The notes beneath the pieces were generated by a model. It saw only the letters and a program-made list of their open reading frames with translations, was not told the origin of the DNA and did not search any database. From Anaerolineales bacterium (GTDB taxonomy: Bacteria; Chloroflexota; Anaerolineae; Promineifilales; Promineifilaceae): 6,525 nucleotides of DNA. The stretch spans positions 1 to 6,525 of the forward strand of contig JAGQGA010000318.1 in NCBI GenBank assembly GCA_020432595.1, in the 5' to 3' direction. Below are positions 1 to 4,819 of the stretch, piece by piece; the first letter of the stretch is position 1, and each line of letters begins with the position of its first letter. The position numbers and the translations under genes were made by a program.

Positions 1-1
1 C

Positions 2-337
2 CTACTGGCTGAGGTGGCGCGGCTGGCGCATCGCATCGGCATCATTCATCAGGGCAAGCTACTGCAAGAGCTGTCGGCGGCGGAGCTACAGCAGCAGCGG
101 CAGCGACGGCTGCTGGTGCAAACGCGCACTCCGCAAGCGGCTCAGGTGGTTCTTGCCAATGCGGGGTTTGTGGGGGAAGCAACGGCCAACACCCTCATCC
201 TCCATCACCCCGCCGCCCTCGACCGCCCCGACGACATTGCCACCCTGCTGGTCAACGCCGGGCACCCGCCCACCCATCTTGCCATTGAGCAGGAAGATTT
301 GGAGCAGCAATTTTTGCGGCTGGTGGGTATAGCATAA
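2..337 (+). CDS. ABC transporter ATP-binding protein, C-terminal fragment (5' end outside window)
   Basis: The frame is open from the window edge and ends at TAA 335-337, giving 111 visible residues. The first residues, LLAEVARLAHRIGIIHQGKL, match the stretch just after the H-loop of ABC ATPases (usually S-H-x-L-x-E-V-x-x-L-A-D-R-I-x-I-I-x-x-G). The Walker A, signature and Walker B motifs and the H-loop histidine therefore lie upstream of the window. The remainder is the regulatory C-terminal extension typical of ATPases that serve ABC-2 permeases, and it ends in E-D-L-E-Q-Q-F-L-R-L-V-G, the usual closing helix (E-x-x-L-E-x-x-F-L-x-L-x-G). It would hydrolyse ATP in the cytoplasm to power the membrane protein encoded next on the same strand, about 145 nt downstream. 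A GTG at 14 could be mistaken for a start but lies inside the conserved domain. The substrate cannot be told. Confidence 0.88.
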   Translation, partial: LLAEVARLAHRIGIIHQGKLLQELSAAELQQQRQRRLLVQTRTPQAAQVVLANAGFVGEATANTLILHHPAALDRPDDIATLLVNAGHPPTHLAIEQEDLEQQFLRLVGIA

Positions 338-340
338 ATT

Positions 341-398
341 TCACGCAAAGGCGCAAAGGCGCAAAGTTTTCTCTTGGCGACTTTGCGCCTTGGCGTGA
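341..398. repeat. Interspersed inverted repeat with tandem CGCAAAGG units
   Basis: Arm 1 (341-358, TCACGCAAAGGCGCAAAG) is the reverse complement of arm 2 (381-398) with one mismatch in 18. Inside arm 1 the 8-bp unit CGCAAAGG is repeated in tandem (344-351, 352-359 and, lacking its last base, 360-366), so the hairpin can also form from 358-366 with 381-389 around a 14-nt loop. It lies between the ATPase and permease genes. There is no T-run after the stem, so an ordinary intrinsic terminator is unlikely. It resembles a REP- or MITE-like intergenic element; no gene for its mobility is present here. Confidence 0.75.
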
Positions 399-482
399 CA
401 AATCTTGTTTTGGCTAACCCGTGACTAAAACAGCAAAACCAAATCAGGTCAATCAGGTTAATTGCGTCCCATTTCTCAACTA

Positions 483-1271
483 ATGAATCATTTAACGGCC
501 GTTATCGCAACAGAATTTCTCAAAGCGCGGCGTTCCAAAATGCCGCTGTTAACCGCCCTGGGGTTTATACTGCTCCCCTTTGTTGGCGGCTTTTTTATGA
601 TCATCCTCAAAGATCCGGTCATGGCGCAGCGGCTGGGGATTATCAGCGCCAAGGCGCAGCTTGTGGGGGGAACGGCCGATTGGCCGACCTTTTTGGGGCT
701 GTTGGCACAGGGATCGGCACTCGGCGGTATCGTCTTGTTTAGCTTTATCGCCAGTTGGGTCTTTGGCCGCGAATATTCCGACCACACCCTCAAGGATTTG
801 CTGGCGCTGCCCACGCCGCGCATGACCATTGCCCTGGCAAAGTTTGTGCTGATCTGGGTCTGGTCGCTGGTCTTGGTGATCTTTATTTACCTGGTGGGGC
901 TGGTTGTGGGCAATTTGGTCGGTTTGCCCTCGGCTCCAACGGCCGTTTTTTGGGCAGGCACGGTGAGGGTGGCAATAACGGCCGTTTTAACCATCGCCCT
1001 CGCCACCCCCGTCGCCTTTTTCGCCAACGCCGGGCGCGGCTACTTGCCCCCCATGGGGTTTGCCCTGTTAATGCTGATGCTGGCGCAGGTAGTGGCGGCG
1101 GCCGGCTGGGGCGACTATTTCCCCTGGGCTGTACCCGCACTTTATGCCGGGATGGCTGGGCCAGCCTATGCCAACATGGGCAGCATCAGCTACGCCCTTG
1201 TTGTCGCCACCAGCCTGGCTGGAATCGCCACCACCTTGGCCTGGTGGGAGCTGGCCGACCAGTCATCCTAG
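483..1271 (+). CDS. ABC-2 type transporter permease
   Basis: A 262-residue integral membrane protein with about six hydrophobic segments, roughly at residues 22-42, 72-92, 118-142, 160-180, 190-210 and 235-254, as in single-half ABC-2 permeases. The cytoplasmic stretch SWVFGREYSDHTLKDLLALP (91-110) is the diagnostic ABC-2 motif: F-G-R-E-Y-S-D followed by K-D-L-L-A-L-P. It would form the membrane channel paired with the ATPase encoded just upstream and export an unknown substrate, perhaps a drug, lipid or peptide. ATG 483 is chosen because MNHLTAVIATEFLKARRSKM is the normal family N-terminus. A TTG at 462 extends the frame by seven residues and has CAGG four bases upstream, so it cannot be excluded; no good Shine-Dalgarno precedes 483. 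The gene contains three exact AACGGCCGTT palindromes (494, 938, 977), all read as Thr-Ala-Val. Confidence 0.88.
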   Translation: MNHLTAVIATEFLKARRSKMPLLTALGFILLPFVGGFFMIILKDPVMAQRLGIISAKAQLVGGTADWPTFLGLLAQGSALGGIVLFSFIASWVFGREYSDHTLKDLLALPTPRMTIALAKFVLIWVWSLVLVIFIYLVGLVVGNLVGLPSAPTAVFWAGTVRVAITAVLTIALATPVAFFANAGRGYLPPMGFALLMLMLAQVVAAAGWGDYFPWAVPALYAGMAGPAYANMGSISYALVVATSLAGIATTLAWWELADQSS

Positions 1272-1337
1272 CTTCTATTGGTGTTTAAGTCAGTGGTGCG
1301 TGGCACTTTCCATGCCGCACACTACCCCCAAAACTTA

Positions 1338-1346
1338 TGTTATAAT
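1338..1346 (+). promoter_or_regulatory. Extended -10 promoter element for the Uma2 gene
   Basis: TGTTATAAT is a perfect extended -10 (TGn plus TATAAT at 1341-1346). No convincing -35 hexamer is found 16-18 bp upstream, as is common for extended -10 promoters. Transcription should begin near 1353-1355, so the Shine-Dalgarno site at 1354-1359 would lie at the very 5' end of the mRNA. Confidence 0.6.
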
Positions 1347-1353
1347 CAGCAGT

Positions 1354-1359
1354 GGAGGT
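1354..1359 (+). promoter_or_regulatory. Ribosome binding site that fixes the Uma2 start
   Basis: GGAGGT lies 7 nt upstream of ATG 1367. It overlaps and rules out an in-frame GTG at 1352, which would otherwise add five residues. Confidence 0.75.
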
Positions 1360-1366
1360 AACAAAT

Positions 1367-1981
1367 ATGTTGCAATCACCAGCCATCACCAATTCCGGCA
1401 CGCTTACCGTTCAGCTTGAACCCATCATCCAGCTTACAGACGATGAGTTTTTTTCCTTTTGTCAGCTAAACCGTGAGCTAAGAATCGAACGAACCAGTCA
1501 AGGGGAAATGATTATTATGTCGCCAGCCAGCGGCGGTTCCAGCAATCGCAATGCAAATTTGACCACTGAAATCAACATATGGGCTAGAAAAAACGGCCAG
1601 GGAGTTGTTTTTGACTCCTCCGCTGGCTTCATTTTGCCCAACAAAGCCATTCGTTCCCCCGATGTCGCCTGGGTTCAACGCGACCGCCTGACCCAACTTG
1701 CCGACAGCGACAAAGACAAATTCCTCCCCCTTGCCCCCGATTTTGTTCTCGAACTCAAATCCCCCTCAGACCGCCTATCCGTTCTGCAAGACAAAATGGC
1801 CGAATACATTGCCAACGGCGTTCAGCTTGGCTGGCTCATTGCCCCCGATACCCGCCAAGTCTTTGTCTATCAACCCACCCATCCCCCGCAGCAGCTTGAC
1901 AACCCCACCACCCTCTCCAGCGACCCCACCCTGCTGGGCTTCCTTCTCGACCTCACCCACATTTGGGAACCTGCATGGTAA
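1367..1981 (+). CDS. Uma2 family (DUF820) PD-(D/E)XK endonuclease-like protein
   Basis: A 204-residue protein with the restriction-endonuclease-like fold signature of the Uma2/DUF820 family, which is abundant in Cyanobacteria and Chloroflexota. Visible motifs are E47 in R-T-S-Q-G-E-M, the acidic D99 in R-S-P-D-V-A-W-V, and the E129-L-K131 pair in F-V-L-E-L-K-S-P-S-D, which together form the PD-x(n)-ExK metal-binding catalytic set. These are followed by the conserved L-Q-D-K-M-A-E-Y-I-A-N-G-V-Q-L-G-W-L segment (140-157). All catalytic residues are intact and the length is typical. Cellular roles are poorly known; many copies occur per genome and mobile-element or defence roles have been suggested. 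It appears to be its own transcription unit, with an extended -10 and GGAGGT just upstream, 95 nt after the permease gene. Confidence 0.92.
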   Translation: MLQSPAITNSGTLTVQLEPIIQLTDDEFFSFCQLNRELRIERTSQGEMIIMSPASGGSSNRNANLTTEINIWARKNGQGVVFDSSAGFILPNKAIRSPDVAWVQRDRLTQLADSDKDKFLPLAPDFVLELKSPSDRLSVLQDKMAEYIANGVQLGWLIAPDTRQVFVYQPTHPPQQLDNPTTLSSDPTLLGFLLDLTHIWEPAW

Positions 1982-2050
1982 AAGCGTATTGCCTCCGCTG
2001 ACCGCCCCGCAAAATCCTAACGCGGACAAGCCACAACCAAAAAGGAAACA

Positions 2051-2117
2051 AACGACAGATGGACACAGATACACACAGATAAGAAAAATCCGTGTTCATC
2101 CGTGTGTATCTGTGGTT
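2051..2117. repeat. Interspersed inverted repeat rich in ACACAGAT / ATCTGTG
   Basis: CACAGATACACACAGAT (2064-2080) is the reverse complement, with one mismatch in 17, of ATCCGTGTGTATCTGTG (2098-2114), around a 17-nt loop. Related units CAGATGGACA (2055-2064) and CCGTGTTCAT (2090-2099) flank or fill the structure. This is the CACAGAT / ATCCGTG-type intergenic repeat seen in many environmental bacterial genomes; that family link is from memory. It fills most of the 190-nt gap between the Uma2 and acetyltransferase genes. No run of T follows either arm. Confidence 0.7.
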
Positions 2118-2132
2118 TATCTTCTTGTTCAG

Positions 2133-2140
2133 TGTATAAG
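2133..2140 (+). promoter_or_regulatory. Weak candidate -10 element before the GNAT gene
   Basis: TGTATAAG contains TATAAG (2135-2140), five of six matches to TATAAT, about 31 nt before the ATG. The -35 zone would fall within or beside the inverted repeat ending near 2117 and shows no good match to TTGACA. It is offered only as a candidate. Confidence 0.25.
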
Positions 2141-2171
2141 ATACTCGTCGTTAAGGTACTGAAGAGCCAGA

Positions 2172-2669
2172 ATGTATATGATTGTCATTGATGCAGCGAC
2201 CCTAGTTGATCGAGAGGCACTTTGCCGACTGTATTATGAATTCCACGAATTTCATGTACTGGGAGTGCCAGACCGCCTTCTTAGTTTAGGGCAACTGCCA
2301 CAAACACACGCCGCGTCTGAACTCTGTCATGCTGTTAGCAAGGTCATCGAGGGAGCAGATTCTGCCATCCTCATTGCCAAAATAAACGATCAACCCATTG
2401 GGCTGGCGGAAATATATATCAAGCAAGAGGAACCCAACCCGCTCAGAACGGCGTATCGGTATGGGCATTTGCAAAGCTTACTGGTCACGGCTGCGTGCCG
2501 AGGGCAAGGGGTGGGGGCAAAGCTCCTTGAAGCAGCCCAGCAATGGGCCAAAGACAGAGGGGCAGCCGAAATGCGGCTTGAGACATGGGAATTTGACGAA
2601 GGGCCGCTCCCGTTTTACGAGAAAAACCACTATCAAACGCTGCGTCGCACCTTGGTACGCACGCTGTAG
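2172..2669 (+). CDS. GNAT family N-acetyltransferase
   Basis: A 165-residue cytoplasmic protein of normal single-domain GNAT length. The acetyl-CoA binding motif A is clear: L100-Q-S-L-L-V then R110-G-Q-G-V-G115 (R/Q-x-x-G-x-G/A), continuing into the helix A-K-L-L-E-A-A-Q-Q-W-A. The end, W-E-F-D-E-G-P-L-P-F-Y-E-K-N-H-Y (139-154), is motif B, with the Tyr that usually protonates the leaving CoA and the typical 'N/A-x-x-F-Y-E-K-x-G-Y' layout. It transfers an acetyl group from acetyl-CoA to an amine; the substrate cannot be predicted. ATG 2172 is taken as the start, with GAAGAG at 2161-2166 as a weak Shine-Dalgarno; a second ATG at 2178 (Met3) is an alternative. It is separated from both neighbours and does not look like part of their function. 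Confidence 0.9.
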   Translation: MYMIVIDAATLVDREALCRLYYEFHEFHVLGVPDRLLSLGQLPQTHAASELCHAVSKVIEGADSAILIAKINDQPIGLAEIYIKQEEPNPLRTAYRYGHLQSLLVTAACRGQGVGAKLLEAAQQWAKDRGAAEMRLETWEFDEGPLPFYEKNHYQTLRRTLVRTL

Positions 2670-2711
2670 CAACATGGATCTATCATGGTCGCTACAGGGG
2701 TTTCGTCTTGC

Positions 2712-2733
2712 CCCCGTCGTTTACGCGGCGGGG
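2712..2733. promoter_or_regulatory. GC-rich hairpin overlapping the DUF951 promoter -35 region
   Basis: CCCCGTCG (2712-2719) pairs with CGGCGGGG (2726-2733) over eight positions, one a G-T wobble, enclosing a six-base loop TTTACG. There is no T-tract, so it is a poor terminator for the preceding acetyltransferase gene. Its loop coincides with the only plausible -35 hexamer of the next promoter, which would suit an operator for a dimeric regulator; that is inference. Confidence 0.4.
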
Positions 2734-2747
2734 AGGCGTGTTATAAT
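2720..2747 (+). promoter_or_regulatory. Promoter of the DUF951 gene, possibly giving a leaderless mRNA
   Basis: The extended -10 TGTTATAAT (2739-2747) is identical to the one before the Uma2 gene. TTTACG (2720-2725) matches TTGACA at four of six positions with a 16-bp spacer. Only eight bases separate the -10 from the ATG at 2756, so transcription should start at or within two bases of the start codon. No Shine-Dalgarno site lies at a usable distance; the nearest GGAG is at 2732-2735, upstream of the -10. Confidence 0.6.
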
Positions 2748-2755
2748 TCCGCGCT

Positions 2756-2959
2756 ATGTATGTTGAACTCAATTTGGGCGATATTGTGCAGATGCGGAAA
2801 AAGCACCCGTGCGGGAGCTTTGAGTGGGAGATTGTGCGGCTGGGTACCGATATTGGCATGGTGTGCCAGGGGTGCCAGCGGCGGGTGCTGCTGCCACGCG
2901 GCACGTTTAACAAGCGGCTGAAAAAAATTGTTAAAAAAGCGGATGCTGGGTCTTCATAA
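2756..2959 (+). CDS. DUF951 domain-containing small protein
   Basis: A 67-residue basic protein matching the DUF951 family: V/L-G-D-I-V-x-M-R-K-K-H-P-C-G-S-x-E-W-E-I-V-R-L-G-x-D, then C-x-x-C and V-L-L-P-R. Cys19 (in H17-P-C-G20) together with Cys37 and Cys40 (C-Q-G-C) looks like a small zinc-binding knuckle, perhaps with His17 as a fourth ligand; that is inference. The C-terminus is lysine rich (F-N-K-R-L-K-K-I-V-K-K). The family is widespread in Firmicutes and Chloroflexota and its function is unknown; a nucleic-acid-binding role would suit the basic tail and knuckle. The start fits family length. It is transcribed from its own promoter and converges with the cohesin cluster, with 63 nt between the two stop codons. 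Confidence 0.9.
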   Translation: MYVELNLGDIVQMRKKHPCGSFEWEIVRLGTDIGMVCQGCQRRVLLPRGTFNKRLKKIVKKADAGSS

Positions 2960-3022
2960 CGGAGAAGGGAGAGCATTAAACGGCCGTTTTCCCCACCCAC
3001 AACGGGAGAGAAGAAACGACCC

Positions 3023-3742
3023 CTACGATGATTGAACCCACCGTGAAACGAATGGCAAATACAGGGTAAACGATGGTGTGGACGGCGTGGCCGTGGGTGT
3101 GGCCGTGGCTGTCGCTGTCGCTGTGGCCGTGGCTGTCGCTGTCGCTGTCGCTGTAGGGGTGGCTGTCGCCGTCGCCGTACTAGGCCCCAGAATCGTCACC
3201 AGTCCATCCTGGCTGCGGCCGGCCACATCCTGCCCATTAGGGTCGCTAAAGCTAGGGCGAGGCAGCGTGGAAAAGCCGACCCTTGCCGTGCGGGTCGCGC
3301 CCGGTTCTGGTGTACAGATGATCGTGAAGTCAATCTCCAGCAAGGTTTGGTCAGGCAGCGTAGCAAACGGCGGCGAAAAATCCACAATCGTGATGTCTAG
3401 CTCACCATCGGTATCGCTGGCATCAAAGCTGGCTCCGCCCCGAAAAGCGGCCGGAGCCAAGAAGCGCAGGCCATCGGGAACACCGTCGCCATCGCTGTCA
3501 GCCCCGTCAAAAGCGAGACAGCTTTCATCAAAATCAATCGAAAAGGCGGTGCTAACAATGTCATGACCCCCATTGGCAAAATGAACGGGTACCGACACGG
3601 TTTGTCCACTTTCACCCACCACATCGCTAGGAAGCGATAGGGCAGGTTCTTCAATGGCGCTTATTGGTTCGACGATGACCGTCAGCCAGGCGGTAAACAG
3701 GGCGCAAAAAGCGACAAGCCAGATCAAACGAGAATCATTCAC
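3023..3742 (-). CDS. Secreted cohesin-domain protein with Thr-Ala-Pro linker
   Basis: About 239 residues (numbering below uses the 242-residue form from GTG 3751). An N-terminal hydrophobic signal segment (9-28) precedes likely cleavage near residue 32. A cohesin-like beta-sandwich follows at about 37-188, with V-S-V-P-V-H-F, A-F-S-I-D-F-D-E-S-C-L, a calcium-loop-like D85-S-D-G-D-G-V-P-D93, D-T-D-G-E-L-D-I-T-I and D-P-N-G-Q-D-V. Cys78 and Cys146 could form a disulfide. Residues 190-226 are an almost pure Thr-Ala linker with Pro breaks, and the end (228-242) holds L-Y-L-P-F-V-S-R. The cohesin is closely similar to the first cohesin of the large upstream gene. The start GTG 3742 is preferred because AAAAGG lies 8 nt upstream; GTG 3751 has no spaced Shine-Dalgarno. 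It lies 14 nt after the preceding gene, so the two are co-transcribed. The likely role is extracellular adhesion or docking. Confidence 0.85.
   Translation of the reverse strand: MNDSRLIWLVAFCALFTAWLTVIVEPISAIEEPALSLPSDVVGESGQTVSVPVHFANGGHDIVSTAFSIDFDESCLAFDGADSDGDGVPDGLRFLAPAAFRGGASFDASDTDGELDITIVDFSPPFATLPDQTLLEIDFTIICTPEPGATRTARVGFSTLPRPSFSDPNGQDVAGRSQDGLVTILGPSTATATATPTATATATATATATATATATPTATPSTPSFTLYLPFVSRWVQSS
3077..3178 (-). repeat. Hexanucleotide tandem repeat encoding a (Thr-Ala)n linker
   Basis: On the + strand the region is a run of six-base units of the types GTCGCT, GTGGCT, GTGGCC and GTCGCC. On the coding (minus) strand these give alternating Thr and Ala codons (residues 192-222 of the cohesin protein) interrupted by Pro at 199, 219 and 223. 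It is a flexible, probably glycosylated, surface-protein linker. The near-perfect repetition makes length change by slippage likely. Confidence 0.8.
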
Positions 3743-3750
3743 GATAGGCA

Positions 3751-3756
3751 CCTTTT
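3751..3756 (-). promoter_or_regulatory. Ribosome binding site between the two small cohesin genes
   Basis: Read on the minus strand, AAAAGG follows directly after the TAA stop of the upstream gene and lies 8 nt before GTG 3742. It favours that start over GTG 3751, which overlaps the site's edge. Confidence 0.45.
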
Positions 3757-4359
3757 TTATGACCGCTTGATCACGGGAAGCGCAATCTTGACGGCCGGTT
3801 CACGAATCAGGAGCGAGCCGTCAACCGCGTTGGCGGGGACATCGTTCCCCTCGGTATCGCCCAGGCTGACTTGTTCGAGCAGCAAGGGCAAACGGCCGTT
3901 CTCCGCATGATGCGCTGCACCAACCGCTGCATCAGCCGCCACCTTAAACGTCACCGTCAGCAAAACCCCGTCTTGCAACGTCGGCAGCGGCGGGAAAAGA
4001 CCAAAGAGCGCGACATTGAGCTTGCCCGTTGCCGCTTCCCACGTAACGCTACGAGCCATGTTGGCAGGCGCGTGAACCACCACGCTGTCCGGCACGCCGT
4101 CGCTATCCCCATCCGTCGCATCAAGCTGCACCCGTTGCGGGTCAACGTGCAGCACAAAGGCGACGGCGGCAATGTCCAGATCGGCCGTTTCCAGCACAAG
4201 CTCCACGTCTGTTGTTGCCCCCGCCAGCACGGGCTGCTCTTGCGGAGCGCGGAGCGTGGCGATGGGTTCCTGCGCGGCCGTTAGCTGGGCCATTGCCAGC
4301 AGCAAGATGAAGAGCAAGCAACAAACGGCCGTTTTTGCGTGAGTGGTGTTGAGCTTCAT
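3757..4359 (-). CDS. Secreted single cohesin-domain protein
   Basis: A 200-residue protein from ATG 4359. The signal peptide has K2/K9, a hydrophobic core at 11-24 and likely cleavage after Ala29 (L-T-A-A|Q). The mature part is one cohesin-like domain (about 33-187): V-E-L-V-L-E at 52-57, A-A-V-A-F-V-L-H-V-D-P, the calcium-loop-like D83-G-D-S-D-G-V-P-D91, H-A-P-A-N-M-A-R-S-V-T-W, L-F-P-P-L-P-T-L-Q-D-G-V-L-L-T-V-T-F, and V-S-L-G-D-T-E-G-N-D-V. It ends directly in V-K-I-A-L-P-V-I-K-R-S, without a linker. Unlike the other small cohesin it has no cysteine in the mature domain. Its closest relative here is the interrupted cohesin at 4430-4880. It follows that gene by 70 nt containing a strong hairpin. 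The probable role is an extracellular partner for a dockerin; no catalytic domain is present. Confidence 0.83.
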   Translation of the reverse strand: MKLNTTHAKTAVCCLLFILLLAMAQLTAAQEPIATLRAPQEQPVLAGATTDVELVLETADLDIAAVAFVLHVDPQRVQLDATDGDSDGVPDSVVVHAPANMARSVTWEAATGKLNVALFGLFPPLPTLQDGVLLTVTFKVAADAAVGAAHHAENGRLPLLLEQVSLGDTEGNDVPANAVDGSLLIREPAVKIALPVIKRS

Positions 4360-4385
4360 AACTTTCTGCCTAGTGAAGAAATCTC

Positions 4386-4423
4386 CAAATGTAGGGTCGA
4401 GGCAGGCCTCGACCCTACATTTG
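4386..4423. repeat. Perfect 17-bp inverted repeat with four-base loop
   Basis: CAAATGTAGGGTCGAGG (4386-4402) and its exact reverse complement (4407-4423) enclose CAGG. It lies wholly in the 70-nt gap between the stop at 4430-4432 and the ATG at 4357-4359, in the direction of transcription of the cohesin cluster. The stem is followed on the minus strand by GGAGATTTCTTC rather than a T-run, so it is not a classic terminator, although such a stable stem could still cause pausing, partial termination or protection of upstream mRNA. The sequence style (GTAGGGTCGAGG and complement) suggests an interspersed palindromic element. Confidence 0.85.
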
Positions 4424-4429
4424 AATCAT

Positions 4430-4819
4430 TTAACGGTTGCCGATGGGCAGGGTGCCAATCGGAGCAACCTTAGCACCGGAGAAGAGGCTGTCTACCGTTT
4501 GGACGGCGACATCCCCACCGTGCGTGCTGCCGAGGCTGGCCTGGCCGAAGGAGAGAGCCGAACGGCCGTTTGTCTGCGCCAGCGTCACCGTTGCCAGCAC
4601 CCCGTTCTCCAGCGTCGGCAGCGCAGCCGCCACGCCGAAGATCGCCACATGCAGTTCACGGCTGTCCGCGTCCCACATCACAATGCGGCTCATGTTGGCC
4701 GGGGCATTGACCATGATGGCGTCTGGCACCCCGTCGCCATCGGCGTCGGTAGCATCGAAGCTGGCCTGCGGGTCAACGACGAGGGTAAAGGCGGCCGAAG
4801 CGACCTCGTTCCCGCGTCC
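4430..4819 (-). pseudogene. Downstream half of an interrupted cohesin domain, in frame after a TAG
   Basis: Directly after TAG 4820-4822, the same frame continues for 129 sense codons to TAA 4430-4432. The residues G-R-G-N-E-V-A-S-A-A-F-T-L-V-V-D-P-Q, then D-A-T-D-A-D-G-D-G-V-P-D, N-A-P-A-N-M-S-R-I-V-M-W, L-P-T-L-E-N-G-V-L-A-T-V-T, and A-S-L-G-S-T-H-G-G-D-V align step by step with the neighbouring 200-residue cohesin protein. The first strands of the fold are encoded before the TAG. The piece ends in G-T-L-P-I-G-N-R, resembling the tails of the other two cohesin proteins, so it looks like the original C-terminus. A GTG at 4729 could give 99 residues, but that product would lack a signal peptide and a third of the fold. 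It is called a pseudogene segment unless the TAG is read through or is a sequence error. Confidence 0.7.

Noticed and set aside
755..1288. A 177-codon open frame on the + strand overlapping the permease
   Set aside because: It is a +1/-1 frame shadow of a clear six-helix permease, has Gly/Arg-rich low-complexity composition, and no ribosome binding site.
2979..2990. AAACGGCCGTTT plus T residues as a terminator between the convergent genes
   Set aside because: The palindrome has no room for a loop, and the same word occurs inside coding regions. It is better explained as one copy of the dispersed motif; no good intrinsic terminator is visible in 2960-3022.
3077..3178. Tandem repeats considered as a CRISPR array
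   Set aside because: Units are six bases, without spacers, in frame within a secreted protein, and encode a Thr-Ala linker.
4423..4436. A 14-base match GAATCATTTAACGG shared with 485-498
   Set aside because: One such match in a window this size is not surprising, particularly next to the enriched AACGG word; no longer homology surrounds it.
4430..4729. An independent 99-residue gene from GTG 4729
   Set aside because: Conserved cohesin sequence continues upstream of this codon to the TAG, and no ribosome binding site or signal peptide is present.
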